This document shows, piece by piece, positions 28,253 to 41,000 of a stretch of DNA of 64,000 bases. Every line of letters starts with the position of its first letter. The first letter of the stretch is position 1. This DNA comes from Rhea pennata (taxonomy: Eukaryota; Chordata; Aves; Rheiformes; Rheidae). The notes below the pieces were generated by a model, which was given only the letters and a program-made list of their open reading frames with translations, was not told where the DNA came from and ran no database searches. The stretch covers positions 23,026,412-23,090,411 of the forward strand of contig NC_084675.1 of the NCBI RefSeq assembly GCF_028389875.1, written 5' to 3'. Made by a program: the position numbers and the translations under genes.

Positions 28253-31200
28253 ATGCGGGGGCGGCGCGGCGGCGGCGGCGGCGGGGGGCTCGGCCCGCTC
28301 CTGCCGCTCCTGCTGCTGCCGGCCGCGCTCACCGCTGCCCCCGGGGGCTGCCCGGGGCTCGCCGCCCACCTGCGCCGAGGTAAGCGCGGCCGCCTCGCCC
28401 CCGAGCGGGGGCCCGGGGGTCCGGTCCGGGTCCGAGTCCTGGGCGGCCCCTCCGCGGGTTGGGGCTGGCCGTGCCCCGCGGGCTGTGGGGCTGCCTGTGC
28501 CCCCTGGGTTGGGGGGATGCGCTGCGGGGCAGGCTCTGCCCTCACCGGATTGTGGCTGGCACTGGCCATGGGGTGCAGTGGCTCTGCCCCACCCTGGGCT
28601 TGGGGGGGGGCTGTGCCCCCTCGTGTTATAGGATTGGGCTGTGGGGTGAGTCCCCTCTAGGCTCTTGTGCCCCCTGTGCTGTGGAGCTGTCCCTCTCTGG
28701 GGTGCAGGGCTGGCTGTGCCCCCTGTGCCATGGGGCTGTGCCATGGGGGCTTGCCCCCTCTGAAGTGTGGGGCAGGCTGTGCCCCCCCAGGCTGTGGTGC
28801 TGTGCTGTGGGGCTAGTCCCCTCTGGGCTGCGGGGCCAGCTGTGCTCCCTGGGCCATGGGGCGGTGCTGTGAAGCCGGCTCCCTCCAGGCTCTGGGGCCA
28901 GACGTGCCCCCCAGATGGTGGCCCCAAGGCCAAGTCATCCAGCCCAGCCTGCGATTCGTAGCTCCGGTGCCGGCTCATCCTGGCACCAGCAGCCTCCGGT
29001 CCAGCCTGGCATGGGGCCCTGGGGCACCTGGATTGAGCAGTGTGTGGCTAGGAGCCACCAAGCCCGCAGGTGCCCGCGCTGTGCCAGCGATGGAGACGGG
29101 CGCCCTGGCTGCCCTGGGGACGCCGTCCGCAGGAGCAGCGGCGGCACCCGGCTCCGCCGGCTGCAGCGACGTCCGGTCCGGCTGCAAACCCCACTGCAAG
29201 CGTGGGGATGGGGGGGGGGCTCACCTGGCTCTGCCGTCGGGGCCCTGGGGCGCAGCGAGGCGACGCGGGCTGCCCACCAACAGGCTCCCCCGGGACCGGG
29301 CTGCCGGGGCGCCGGGCCGGGAGCCAGCGCTCGCCGAATGGCCGCGGAGCGCTGAAAGCACTCGGCCTCGTGTGCTGTCGGGAGAGGCCTGGCCTCAGCC
29401 GGCCTCGGACGTTGAGCACCTCTGCGGCTCGCCGAGCCCACGGGAGCGAAGCGCCAGGGCGGTCGGTGGGCCCCATGCGGGGCTGGGGGCCGGGGCTGAG
29501 CGTGTGGCTGCAGCGCAGTGCGCTGGGCTCGCCCCGCAGCGGGGCCCCGCGTGCTCGTGGCGGCTGGAGCCCCTCGGGCCCCGCCGGTGCCAGCCGCGGC
29601 ACCGTGATCGGGGGGGGGGGGGGGGGCCTCGGCTCTGCCCTGGGGCCGCCAGAGCCGGGGCCGGGCGCATCCCGGGGTGCGCGGCCTCCCCATGTCCCAG
29701 CCCTGCGCCCCGCCGGAGCCGCCCGCGGCCGCCAGGCTCCCTCCCTTCCCCAGCTTGGCGCCGGCCCGGCAGCCCCCTGGGCGGCTGCTGGCAGAGCTGG
29801 TTTATCGCCGCTAATCGCGCAGCGAGGCTGCTGCAGGGGAGCGGGGGGCAGCGGGGAGCCGGGGGGGCGGCGGCGGGACCCCCCAGCCCCAGGGCGCGAC
29901 GCGCAGTGGCGGCAGTGGGACGCAGTGGCGGTGGGGCACGGCCGGGAATTCCCGTCATCTGCAAAACAAAGCCGCTGCCAGGGCTCGACCATGCCGGGGG
30001 GCTGGATCCCGCCCTGGCAATTGGCTTCAGCCGCGGCCGGCTCTAATCCGGATCACGAGGGCTCAGCCGGGAGCGCGTGGGAGCCGCGAGGAAGTGGCCC
30101 GAGGCGCCGTGGGCTGGGCGAGTGGGTGGCGTGGGGGTCCGCTGCGCCCCTTCCCCGGCCGGAGGCCCCGGGGTGATGCCGTTTGCCCAGAGGCCAGCAC
30201 AAAGTTGTGTTTGGGGGTCTGTGCTTCCCGCTTACCACCCTGGTTTGGGGGCCGGGACGTCCCACTGGGGCTTGGGGCAGGTGTCCCCGCGCTGCCGGCT
30301 GGGCTCATCCCCCCCCCCCCCCCCCGGACCCAGGCATCCGGGGCAGGCCCGGGCTGGGCTAGCAGCTCATCCATCGCCCCCGGCTCTCCGGGCCCCTCCT
30401 CAGCTGCTTGTGCCCGCTGGGGGCCGGCTGCGGAGCGCCCGGCCGGCCCTGACCCCTGCCGCCTTGCAGGGAGCTTCAGAGACCAGCCGCCGCAGCAGGG
30501 GACGGAGCACCTCGGCTTCGGGGCACCTGCGGCCGGGACGGTGGTGGCGGGACGCCCCGGGGAGCCACACGGGGCGAGCGGGACGTCCGCTGGGGATGCC
30601 GCCGGCCGGCCCCTCTCCACCCCGCTCCCTGGGTGCTGCCCACAGGTATCGCTCCCGGTGTCCAGGACCCCCCCACACACACACGGATGCCCCATGTGCC
30701 CAGACCTCACCCGGGCTCTCCCTCCCCGCAGGAGGCCGGTGCGGGACCCCGGGCCGACGGGCCGCCGCTCCCCGACGGGCCCCGCTCCCCTCTGAGGAGA
30801 CAGAAGAGGGACTGGGTGATCCCTCCCATCAAGGTTCCCGAAAACGAGAGGGGCTCGTTTCCCAAAAGGCTGGTTCAGGTACCGAGGGCATCTGCCCGGG
30901 CAGGGGGTCTCGAGCTTCGGGGTGGGTCTGTGCATCGAGGACAGGGAGATGCCGGCTGTGCCCATCCCCCTCGCATCGAGGCTGCATCTCCCTCCAGATC
31001 AAATCGAACCGAGACAGAGAGACAAAGATCTTCTACAGCATCACGGGGCAGGGGGCAGACACCCCCCCCGAGGGCGTCTTCACCATCGAGAAGGAGACGG
31101 GCTGGATGAAGGTGACGCAGCCGCTGGACCGGGAGCACATAGACAAGTACCGCGTAGGTGGCGGCCGGGGGGAGGCGGCGCCACGCCGGCCGGCGCCGTG

Positions 31201-34172
31201 GGGCCGCTCACCGCTGCGTCCCCGCAGCTCTTCTCCCACGCCGTGTCCCAGAACGGGCGGCCCGTGGAGGAGCCCATGGAGATCATAGTGACGGTGACGG
31301 ACCAGAATGACAACAAGCCCCGGTTCGCCCAGGAGGTGTTCAGGGGCTCGGTGCCGGAGGGCGCGTTGCCAGGTAGGGGCTGGGCACCCCGGGACCGTCC
31401 CACCGGGGGACCTGGGTGCCCGTGCCCCTGGCGAGGGTGCCACGTCCCGCCAGGCACCCCCGTGATGTACGTGAACGCCACGGATGCCGACGATGCCGTG
31501 GAGACCTACAACGGCGTCATCGCCTACTCCATCCTTGGCCAGGAGCCGCGGGAGCCCCACTGGCAGATGTTCACCATCAACAGGGCCACGGGTACCATCA
31601 GCGTCATCGCCAGCGGGCTGGACCGTGAGGTGGGTGCTGGGGGCGGCGCGGGGCTCCGCGCGCCACGCCGGCCACCACGGGGCTGACGGTGTCTGTCTGT
31701 CTGCGTGTCCGTCCTTTGCAGCGTGTGCGGGAGTATGCGCTGACTGTGCAGGCGGCCGACCTCGACGGCGACGGGTTGACCACCACGGCGCTGGCTGTCA
31801 TTGAGATCACCGATGTCAATGACAACGCCCCTGAGTTTGACCCCAAAACGGTAACGTGGACCAGGGCACCGGGCTCGTGCACGGGTGCAAGGGTGGGGGT
31901 GCGTCAGCCTCGTGCACGGGGTGCATCAGCCTCGTGCATGGGGTGCGTCAGGCTCGTGCACGGGTGCAGGGGGTGCGTCAGCCTCGTGCACGCTGCAGAT
32001 GTGACCCCATGCCAGACGGCTGCTCCAGGTGCGGGACAGGCCGGTGCAAGGGGCACGGGCCGGGGCGGCGGTGCCCGGGCTCTTACCGCTGCCCGCCCCC
32101 GCAGTACGCAGCGGCCGTGCCGGAGAACGAGGCCGGGCGGGAGGTGGCCCGGCTGGCCGTGACGGACCTGGACGAGCTGGGCACGCCGGCGTGGCACGCC
32201 GTCTACTCCATCGTGCGCGGCAACGAGGGAGGCACCTTCGTCATCACCACGGACCCCGCCAGCAACGAGGGTGTCCTCAGGACCGCCAAGGTGCGTGTCG
32301 GCGCCGGGCGCTTGGCCCCCACAGCCGCCGGCGCCGGGTGCCGACGGCCGGTCCCCTCCGCCAGGGTCTGGACTACGAGGCCACGCAGCAGTTCGTGCTG
32401 CACGTGGCGGTGGCCAACGAGGCGCCCTTGGCCGTGAAGCTGCCCGTGGCCACCGCCACGGTGACGGTCAGCGTGGAGGACGTCAACGAGGCGCCCGCCT
32501 TCGAGCCACCGGTGCGGGCGGCCCGGGTGCCCGAGGACGTGCCGCTGGGGCACCCCATCGCCGCCTGCACGGCCCGGGACCCCGACCGCGCGCAGGCCCA
32601 GAAGATCAGGTGAGTGCTGGGCGGGGGGCGAGGGCGGCGCGGCCCCACCACTGCCGCCACCGCTGTCCCCCCCACGGCACCCCGTCCCCACGCAGGTACC
32701 TGCTGGCGAGCGACCCGGCGGGCTGGCTGGCGGTGCACCAGGAGAGCGGGCTGGTCACGGCGCGCGCCCCGCTCGACCGCGAGTCCCCCTTGGCTGGGAA
32801 CGGCACCTACGCCGCCGTGCTGCTGGCCGTGGACGACGGTGAGCGCCCGCGTCCCGGTTCGGCACGGGGAGGGGGGGTCTGGTGGCTCCTTGCCCGCTGC
32901 AGCACGGCTCCCCCCTCCCCGCAGGCACGCCGCCGGCCACGGGCACCGGCACGCTGCTGCTCACCCTGCTCGACGTCAACGACCACGGCCCCGTGCCCGA
33001 GCCCCGCGCCATCGTGCTCTGCAACCGCCGGCCCCAGCCGCAGCTCCTTGCCGTGGTGGACCCGGACCTGCCCCCCAACGCGGCACCCTTCCGCGCCGAG
33101 CTGGCCCACGGCTCGGCGCACAGCTGGGCCGCCGAGGTCAGCGGCGACGGTGAGGCCGCGGCAGGCGGGCGCCGTACCGCTGCGGGGTCCCCGGTGCCGC
33201 CGCCGCCGCCTGACCCTGCCGCCTCTCCCGCAGCCGCCGTGACGCTGCGGCTGACGGCGCCGCTGGAGCCGGCGCTCTACCCCGTCTACCTGCGGCTCGC
33301 CGACGCCGCGGGCAGGGAGCAGCTCACGGTGCTGTCGGCCCGCGTGTGCGACTGCGAGGGGCCCGCCGAGAGCTGCGGCACCGCGCCGCGGCCGCCCGCC
33401 GGCCTGCCTCTGCTCCTGGCGGCCCTGGGCACCGTGCTGGCCTTGCTGCGTGAGCGTGGGGGGCCGGGGGGCACTGGGGGGCCGGGCTGCCCGCGGAGCG
33501 CCCCGCTCACCCCGTGGCTCTCCCGCAGTGCTGCTGCTGCTGCCGCTGCTGCTGCTGGCGGCGCGGAGGAGGAAGGTGGCGAAGGAGCCGCTGCTGCCGC
33601 CCGAGGACGACACGCGGGACAACGTGTTTTACTACGGCGAGGAGGGCGGCGGCGAGGAGGACCAGGTTGGGGGGCGCTTTGGGGAGGGGGTGGGTGGGGG
33701 GGGGCTGCTGCGGTGCAGCCTGATGCCCCCTGTCCCCGCACAGGACTATGACCTGAGCCAGCTGCACCGGGGGCTGGACGCCCGCCCCGAGGTCATCCGC
33801 AACGACGTGGCCCCCCCGCTGATGGCAGCCCCCCAGTACCGGCCCCGGCCCGCCAACCCCGACGAGATCGGCAACTTCATCGACGAGGTGAGCCCCGTGC
33901 CCGCGTCCCCCCGTGCCCGCGTCGCTCCTCCCGCTCACGCCGCCCCTCTCTGCCCCCAGAACCTGAAGGCGGCCGACACGGACCCCACGGCCCCCCCCTA
34001 CGACTCCCTGCTGGTGTTCGACTACGAGGGCAGCGGCTCGGAGGCCACCTCGCTCAGCTCCCTCAACTCCTCCGCCTCCGACCGCGACCAGGACTACGAC
34101 TACCTCCACGACTGGGGCAACCGCTTCAAGAAGCTGGCGGACCTCTACGGCGGCGGCGAGGAGGACGACTAG
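28253..34172 (+). CDS. CDH3: Classical type I cadherin, CDH3/B-cadherin (K-CAM) type
   Basis: This is a calcium-dependent homophilic adhesion receptor of adherens junctions. Exons: 28253-28379 (signal peptide with [11 protein letters not shown]), 30470-30645 (tentative, phase-compatible), 30732-30878, 30998-31153, 31228-31372, 31454-31629, 31722-31850, 32105-32290, 32365-32609, 32696-32838, 32925-33149, 33234-33449, 33529-33665, 33744-33887, 33960-34172; 854 residues. A furin site LRRQKR precedes mature DWVIPPI with the strand-swap Trp2. EC1 ends with SHAV. Calcium motifs include DQNDN, DVNDN, DVNEA and DVNDH. Membrane-proximal CDCEG, a Leu-rich transmembrane span over 33414-33565, [16 protein letters not shown] (p120 region), and a beta-catenin site ending GGGEEDD follow. 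Gene order CDH3-CDH1-TANGO6 supports the name. The prodomain looks short. The last two exons match CDH1 almost exactly. Confidence 0.87.
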
Positions 34173-34190
34173 AGCCCCCCGCCGCCCCCA
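33728..34190. repeat. CDH3: CDH3 copy of a near-identical tract shared with CDH1
   Basis: The tract covers the end of one intron, exon 33744-33887, the 72-bp intron and the last exon to 18 bp past the stop. Against 41547-42009 (constant offset 7819) the only difference I see is C at 33806 versus T at 41625, a synonymous change in an Asp codon. Homology drops abruptly on both sides. Confidence 0.92.
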
Positions 34191-34310
34191 CCCCGGCGGC
34201 CGTGCCTTGGGGCCACTGGCTGCCCCCCCTCACTGAAGTGTCCTTGCCTTCCTCCCGTGACTTCTCCTTTTCCTTTTTTACTGTACAGAATAAAGCATAG
34301 CGCGATGCCA
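34173..34310 (+). terminator. CDH3: CDH3 3' UTR and poly(A) signal
   Basis: AATAAA at 34289-34294, 117 bp after the stop codon. A second A-rich TAAATAAAGG lies at about 34345-34352. Transcription must end within the short gap before CDH1. Confidence 0.8.
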
Positions 34311-34359
34311 GGCGGGCCGGGAGTGAGTCACAGCGTAACTTTTAAATAAAGGACGTGGG

Positions 34360-35048
34360 TTTTTCAGATCCCCCCGGCTTGGTGTGGCTGTGCGCTCCCC
34401 CCGCCGCTCCCCCCGCACTGCTCCATGCCGCCTGCTGTTTGCGCAGCTGCAGCTGGACTTTGTCCCCAGCACGGCGGAGGTGGCCCGAGCTGTTGACCGG
34501 GGCGGCCGCCCCTCCGGCACGGCCAGGGAGGACCCCAGGGTGCACGTTCTTGCATGGCACGGCTGGGCCCTGGGACTCCCCACCACCACCACGGGGGCTC
34601 GGGGTAGCTGTGCCCTGGGTCCTGCCCCAGGTGGGAATCGGCCCAGCCTGCTTCTACCACCCTCCCGGGCCCCCCACAACCTCCCGGGCCATCCTCGGGA
34701 CCCCAAACGTGCCCTCGGCTATCCCAGGACACCACGACCCTGCCAGGGCTTGGTGCGGTACCCCCAAACCAGCCAGGGCATCCCTGGCGCTCCCAGGGAC
34801 CCCGCGGCCCCCGGGAGCACTCTCCCGCGGCCCCCGGCGGAGCGCCCGGGGGTGCAGCGCCGAGCACCGCGCCGGGGCGGGGCGGCGCGGCACCGCCTCC
34901 CGCCGGGGCCGGCACCTGCGGGGCGGGCCGGGGCGGGCCGGCACCGACCCACCTGCGGCCCGCGGCGGCAGCGCGCTCTGCACCGCTCCGCTCCGCTCCG
35001 GCCCCGACGGGCTCGCTCGCAGCCGGCGCCCCCAGCTCAGCCCGCACC
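34360..35048 (+). promoter_or_regulatory. CDH1: CDH1 promoter with paired CACCTG E-boxes
   Basis: The region between CDH3 poly(A) and the CDH1 ATG is about 750 bp. CACCTG E-boxes lie at 34913-34918 and 34950-34955, and CAGGTG at 34628-34633. GC boxes (GGGGCGGG) lie at about 34873-34935 and there is no TATA. E-boxes of this type near the start site are the known Snail/ZEB repressor sites of mammalian CDH1. Confidence 0.65.
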
Positions 35049-38000
35049 ATGGGGCCGCGGCGGGGCTGCGCAGCCCCGCGGAGCCTCCTGCTCCTGCTCC
35101 TGCTGCAGGTGAGGGGCCGGGCGCGGGGCCGGCGCGGGGCCGGGCGCGGCGGCGCCGGGGCGCGGGCTGACGCCTCTCTCCTCCGCGGCAGGCCGGCGGG
35201 CGGCGGGGCGAGGAGGCGGGGGTCTGCCAGCCCGGCTTCGCAGCCGACACCTTCGCCTTCGCCGTGCCCCGGGACAGCGTGGAGCCGGGCAGAGCGCTGG
35301 GCCGAGGTGAGGCGGCGGCGGGGCGGCGGGGGCGCGGGGCACCGGGGGTGCCGGGCCGGCGGGCGCTGGCTCAGGAGCGCCGGGGCGGCAGGATGGCCGC
35401 CCCGGCTGCCACTCGGGCTTCGCGGAGACGCCGGCGTCCCGTTCTGGCGGGGCGGTGGGCGCGCTTGCCGTGGCCCCTGCGCGCAAGCGTCTCTGTGGAC
35501 CCCGACGCTCTCCGCCTGCCCGAGGGGCCCTGGGAACGCGGGCGGCCGTGCAGCGTCGTGCGCCGCTGGGTTTGCCCTGGGCAGTGGTTGACGGCGGCGC
35601 CGCGGGGCGCGAAGCCTTGCCCGGCCCGCCGCGGCGGCCGCCGAAGTGTCCCGGGGCCGCAGCCGGACCCCGCAGCTGCCCAGCGCGGTCCGGGCTCGTC
35701 GGCTTTGTGGCTGATCGTTAACGCTGCCGGGCTCCAGCGGCCCGATACCCGGGCGACCCGCGGCCGCGTGGCCCCGTCGCGCCCTGCCGAGCTGGCCCGC
35801 TTCCCACAGCCAGCCGGAAAGTCCCCGCTTCCCGGCGCCCGCAATCCCGGGAAAGGCGGGGGGAGGCGAGGAGGGAAAAGTCCTCCGGCAGACGGGAGCC
35901 CTTTGCGCTGCCCGGCGCTTCAAAGGCCACGGCGGGCTGACGAGCCGGCCTGTAATTAAGCTGATTATCTGAGCGCCGTGTTTTCCCCGGGACGTGCCTG
36001 GATTGGCCTGGCCGGGGCGAACACCTGCGCTGGGGACGCGGCCGGGGGCCTTCCCGGTGCGGGCACACGAGCCGCGCCGAGCACGGCTGGGCCGCGTCCT
36101 TGGCTTGCAGCCTCCCCCGGGGCTTTCCCACGGGCGCGAGGCCTGGCCAAGCACGAGGCCCTTCGCCCCCCCCCGAATGCGCAGGCGGCAAAAGCTGCCG
36201 CACGCGTTAGCCCCCGGCGGGCGCCGGGGCTGCCGGCCGTTCTGGGAAGCTGCCGGCCGGCTCGGGAGCGCTCCCGGCTGCGCCCGCTCCCGGCTGCGCC
36301 TGCTGCTGAGTCAGCCCCGGGCGGGCAAACCCTCGAAAGTCTGAAATCAGGGCGAAACTCGGGGTGACGTCAGCCGGGTGCGCCCGGCTCGGCGCGCCTC
36401 GGCACCCCGGAGGCGGCACGCGGCCGGCTGCGCCGGGGGCTCGGCCTCACCGTGGGCAGCACAAGGCGCTCTGCCCGGGGCCCGCGTGCCCGTGCCGCGT
36501 CCCGCGCTGCAGCGAGCCGGGTACCGGACCGGTGCGCGCGTTGTGGGCACCGCGGGCCGGGGGAAGCCCTGGCCTGGCGCAGCCCTGGCGGGCGGCTCGG
36601 TGATTTTGGGCTACCCAACCCCCATGTGGGTCGAGGGGAGCCGGGACTGGGGGGATTGCACAGCTCATCTCTGCGGGGCTGGACCCCCGTGCTGCCTCCC
36701 CCAGCACCGGGAGGCCGGGCGGCGCCACTGGGGCCTCCGCTGGCCCCCGGCGGGGGAGTGGGCGGCTGCGGAGGTTGTTCCAGCCAGGAGCCGGAAAAAC
36801 AGGTTGTGCAGGTGGCCGGGCTGGGAAGGGAGGGAAGGGGGCCGAGCCCGGCGGGCCTGCGAGCCCGCTGGTGCAGGGCCGGGTGCTGAGCGCTGCGTGC
36901 TCGCTGCACGCAGCCCTAGTGGGGCCGGGTGCTGAGCATCGGGCGCTCGCTGCACAGAGCCCTAGTGGGGCCGGGTGCTGAGCACTGGGCACTCGCTGCG
37001 GGAAGCCCGAGTGGGGCCGGGTGCTGGGTGCTGAGCACCAGGCGCTCGCTGCGGGAAGCCCGAGTGGGGCCGGGTGCTGAGCACCAGGCGCTCGCTGCAG
37101 GAAGCCCGAGTGGGGCCGGGTGCTGGGTGCTGAGCACCGGGCGCTCGCCGCGGGAAGCCCGAGTGGGGCCGGGTGCTGAGCACCGGGCGCTCGCTGCTTG
37201 GGGGCTGCCCCAGGTGCTGGCTCGCCGGGCGGGAGGGCGGCCGGGCGGGGGGACGGGGCCCTGGCGCTGCCGGCACTCCCCTCCTCCCTGCCCGCGCCTG
37301 CCGCCGCATTCCCCGGCTGCTAGGCGGCTGACGGCGCCGGGCCGGCGGGCCGGGCCCGGGCAGCGACGGCGGGTCGCTGCGAGCGGCGGGCGCGTGGGGC
37401 CGTGCCGGCGCTGGCCCGCGCGGGGGGCCGCTGGGCGCCTCCCGGTGCGGGGCTCCCGGCCCACCCGCTCCCCCCTCCGCAGTGAGGTTTGCGGACTGCG
37501 GCGGGCAGCGGCGGGCGGCGTTCGTCGCGGACGACACGCGCTTCCGCGTGCGCGGAGACGGCTTCGTCTTGGCGAAACGGCCCCTGCAGCTCCACGGACG
37601 TGAAATCACGTTCTCCGTCCACGCCTGGGACGCGGCGGGCGGGAAGCACTCGGCCCGGGTCACCCTCGGCAGGCGGAGGCGGCACGAGCAGCACCAGCAC
37701 CCGCCGGTAAAGCGCCGCGCCGGCCCCGCTCCCGGGGCGCCCCTCGCCCTGCCCCGTGCCGGGAGGAGCGCGCAAACGGCGCGGCAAGGCGCCGCGGGCG
37801 CCGGGCTGGGCGCAGCGGGCGCCTCCGGGCGCTCTGCCCGCCCGCGCCCGCCACGGCCCCGGGACGAGCTCCTCTCCCTGCAGCACGCGGCACCCGACGC
37901 GCTGGCCTTCCCCGAGCCTGGCCGCGGCCTCCGGAGGCAGAAGAGGGACTGGGTCATCCCCCCCATCAACTGCCCGGAGAACGAGCGGGGACCCTTCCCC

Positions 38001-41000
38001 AAGAAGCTGGTGCAGGTATGCGGTGCCTTGTCCCTGCACAGCCGCACCGGGTCTCCAGGGATTGCTGTGCTGGACGTGGTGCGGGGCCGAGGGTGGGCTG
38101 CCGAGGAAGCCCCTGCTCCCCCCTGGCTGTCCAGCAAGGCTGAGCACGCCTCTGAGGACACCGCATCTCTGGAGGCACCTCCCCAGCGTTGGCCGCTCCG
38201 CCTGGAGCACCATCTCGGAGCAGGGAGTCCCTCTAACCGTCCCCTCCGCCTCGCCGACAGATCAAATCCAACAAGGACAAGGAGACCAAGGTTTTCTACA
38301 GCATCACGGGGCAGGGGGCGGACACTCCCCCCGTGGGTGTCTTCACCATCGAGCGGGAGACAGGGTGGCTGGAGGTGACAAAACCGCTGGACAGGGAGGA
38401 GATCGACAGATACATCGTGAGTTGGGTGCCAGGGTTGGGGCGGGACCTGGCCCCGGGTCCCAGCCACGGCTCTGACAACGCGCCTTGCAGCTCTTCTCCC
38501 ACGCTGTGTCGGCCAGTGGGCAGCCCGTGGAGGACCCCATGGAGATCATCATCACAGTGACCGACCAGAACGACAACCGGCCTGTGTTCACCAAGCAGGT
38601 CTTCATCGGCTACATTGAGGAGGGCGCAAAGCCGGGTATGTGGGCTGCACGGTGGGGACTGGTTAGATGTGGGGCCCTGCAGCCCAGCTGGGCAGGACAC
38701 GTGGAGACGTGAGTTGGAGCCAAGCAGATGCCAACAGGATTTGCCCCGCAGGTGAAACCTCTTCTGCTTGTCCCTCCACCCAGGTACTTCTGTGATGACG
38801 GTGAACGCAACGGATGCGGACGATGGGGTGAATGTGGACAACGGTATCATCAACTACTCCATCCTCAGCCAGGATCCACCGCACCAGATGTTCACCATCG
38901 ACCCGGTGAAGGGTGTTATCAGCGTTATCGCCACAGGGCTGGACAGAGAGGTAGGCTCCGCACTGTGGCCGACGGGCCTGCGTGGTGGCTCTGTACGGCG
39001 TACCTGGCAAGGCAGTGGGATTTGCTGCAGGGAGCTGGGGGACATTGGAGCACTGGGTATGGTCAATCTGGGGACACACTGTTGCTGTGTCACCATCTCC
39101 TGCTTTGGGGATGTCTAGGGCCCCAAGCCCAGCAGGGGTCTGCACTGGGGATGTTGCAGGGGAACCCCAGCCAGGGGATGCTGGAAAGCATGCCAGTGGG
39201 GACAGCCATGGCCAGAGAAGGGTGGACAAGCAGACAGAGACTGGCCCAGAGAGGGGTCTGTGGGGACAGGCTGGACCCATCCCTGCTTTAACCATGATGA
39301 TTTCGGCTTGCAGAGCACTCCCAACTACACACTGATCATCCAGGCAGCGGACCAGGAGGGCAAGGGCCTGACCACCACAGCTACGGCCATCATTGAAGTC
39401 ACCGATGCCAACGACAACACTCCCATCTTTGACCCCACCATGGTACCTGCCCCCCTACTCACACTGGCTCCTGCAGGGACTACAGGGCACCTGGCTCCTT
39501 GGGTCACCAGGGAACAAACCCTACTTCTGCAGCAGCTGGGACCACACAGGTGACCAGGCCTGTCTCCCCTCTTGCAGTACGAGGGAACAGTGGAAGAGAA
39601 CAAGGTAGGGGTGGTGGTGGCCCGTCTGAAGGTGAAGGACCTGGACATGCAGGGCTCCCCTGCCTGGCGAGCCGTCTACCATATCAAGAGTGGGGACCAG
39701 GACAACGATTTCAGCATCACTACCGACCCCAAAACCAACGATGGCATCCTCAGAACTGCCAAGGTGGGTCGTGCCGCCACCTGGCTGGCTTGAGATGGAT
39801 GTCGTCTCCGTGGGATCTGGGGTAACACCCGTGCTTTTCTCCCGTTTCACCCAGGGCCTGGATTATGAGATGAAGAACCGATATGAACTCGTGGTGGGGG
39901 TGGAGAATGAAGTCCCATTGACTGTGTCCCTCCCCACCTCCACGGCCAGCGTCTTGGTGATAGTCAGAGACGTGAACGAAGCCCCCATCTTCATGCCCCC
40001 TGTCAAGAGGGTGGAGGTGTCGGAAGATTTGCCTGTGGGGCAGGAGGTTACATCCTACACAGCCCAGGACCCAGACAAGGATCAGAGACAGAAAATCACG
40101 TGAGTGTGGGGACCCTGCGCACCAGCTGGGGATCACGCTCTTCCCAGGCTGGGGGAAAGCCAAGGCACCCCAGCATGCAGGACTGCGGGCCCGGCACTGG
40201 AGCAGTGCAGGTGCCCATGGGCCAGCTGCTGGCTGCTGGAGGGGGCGCGGTGGGGCTGAGCCCCCCCTCATCACCCCTACGCTCGCCCCAGGTACCGGAT
40301 GGGCAGCGACCCCGCAGGGTGGCTGGCCATCGACCCTGAGAACGGCATCGTCAGCGCTGCCCGGGCGCTGGACCGGGAGTCGGCGCACACCCTGAACAGC
40401 ACCTACAAGGCTATCGTGCTGGCCGTGGACAGCGGTAAGGCGCGCGCCCTCCCCCGCGCCGCAGGGCACGTCCCGCTGGGTGCGGGGGCTCCCGGACGCC
40501 CCCGGCGCCGCCGTTTTGCCCAGGCGCCCCGCTGAAGCCTGCACTCTGCAGGGGCACCGGATGCCACCGGCACGGGGACGCTGCTCCTCGTGCTGCAGGA
40601 CGTCAACGACAACGGGCCCACGCCAGAGCCCCGCTTCTTCGACATCTGCAACCGGCGGCCCGAGCAGCAGACACTGACCATCGTAGATAAGGACCTGCCC
40701 CCCAACACCTACCCCTTCCAGGCAGTGCTGGAGCATGGCTCCAGCTCCAACTGGACTGTCAGCGTGGCCGGCCAAGGTAGGTGCCACGGGGACGTGCCGA
40801 GCAAGGGCAGGTCCCAGCTGGAAGAGTGAGAACCAGATGGGTATCCCAGGGATCTTGGCGCCGAGGGTGTCTCCCGCCCTGAGACCCCAGGCCTGGCTCC
40901 CAGCCCTTTTTCTCCTGCTTCAGATCTGTTGGTCCTCAACCTGGTGAAGGAGCTGGAGCCGGGGGAGTACAACATCTTCCTGAAGCTGACGGATGGCCAG

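Noticed and set aside
27275-28978. Minus-strand open frame of more than 560 codons upstream of CDH3
   Set aside because: Composition is that of CpG-island antisense plus a minisatellite (repeating GHPTDGHP); no start context or homology.
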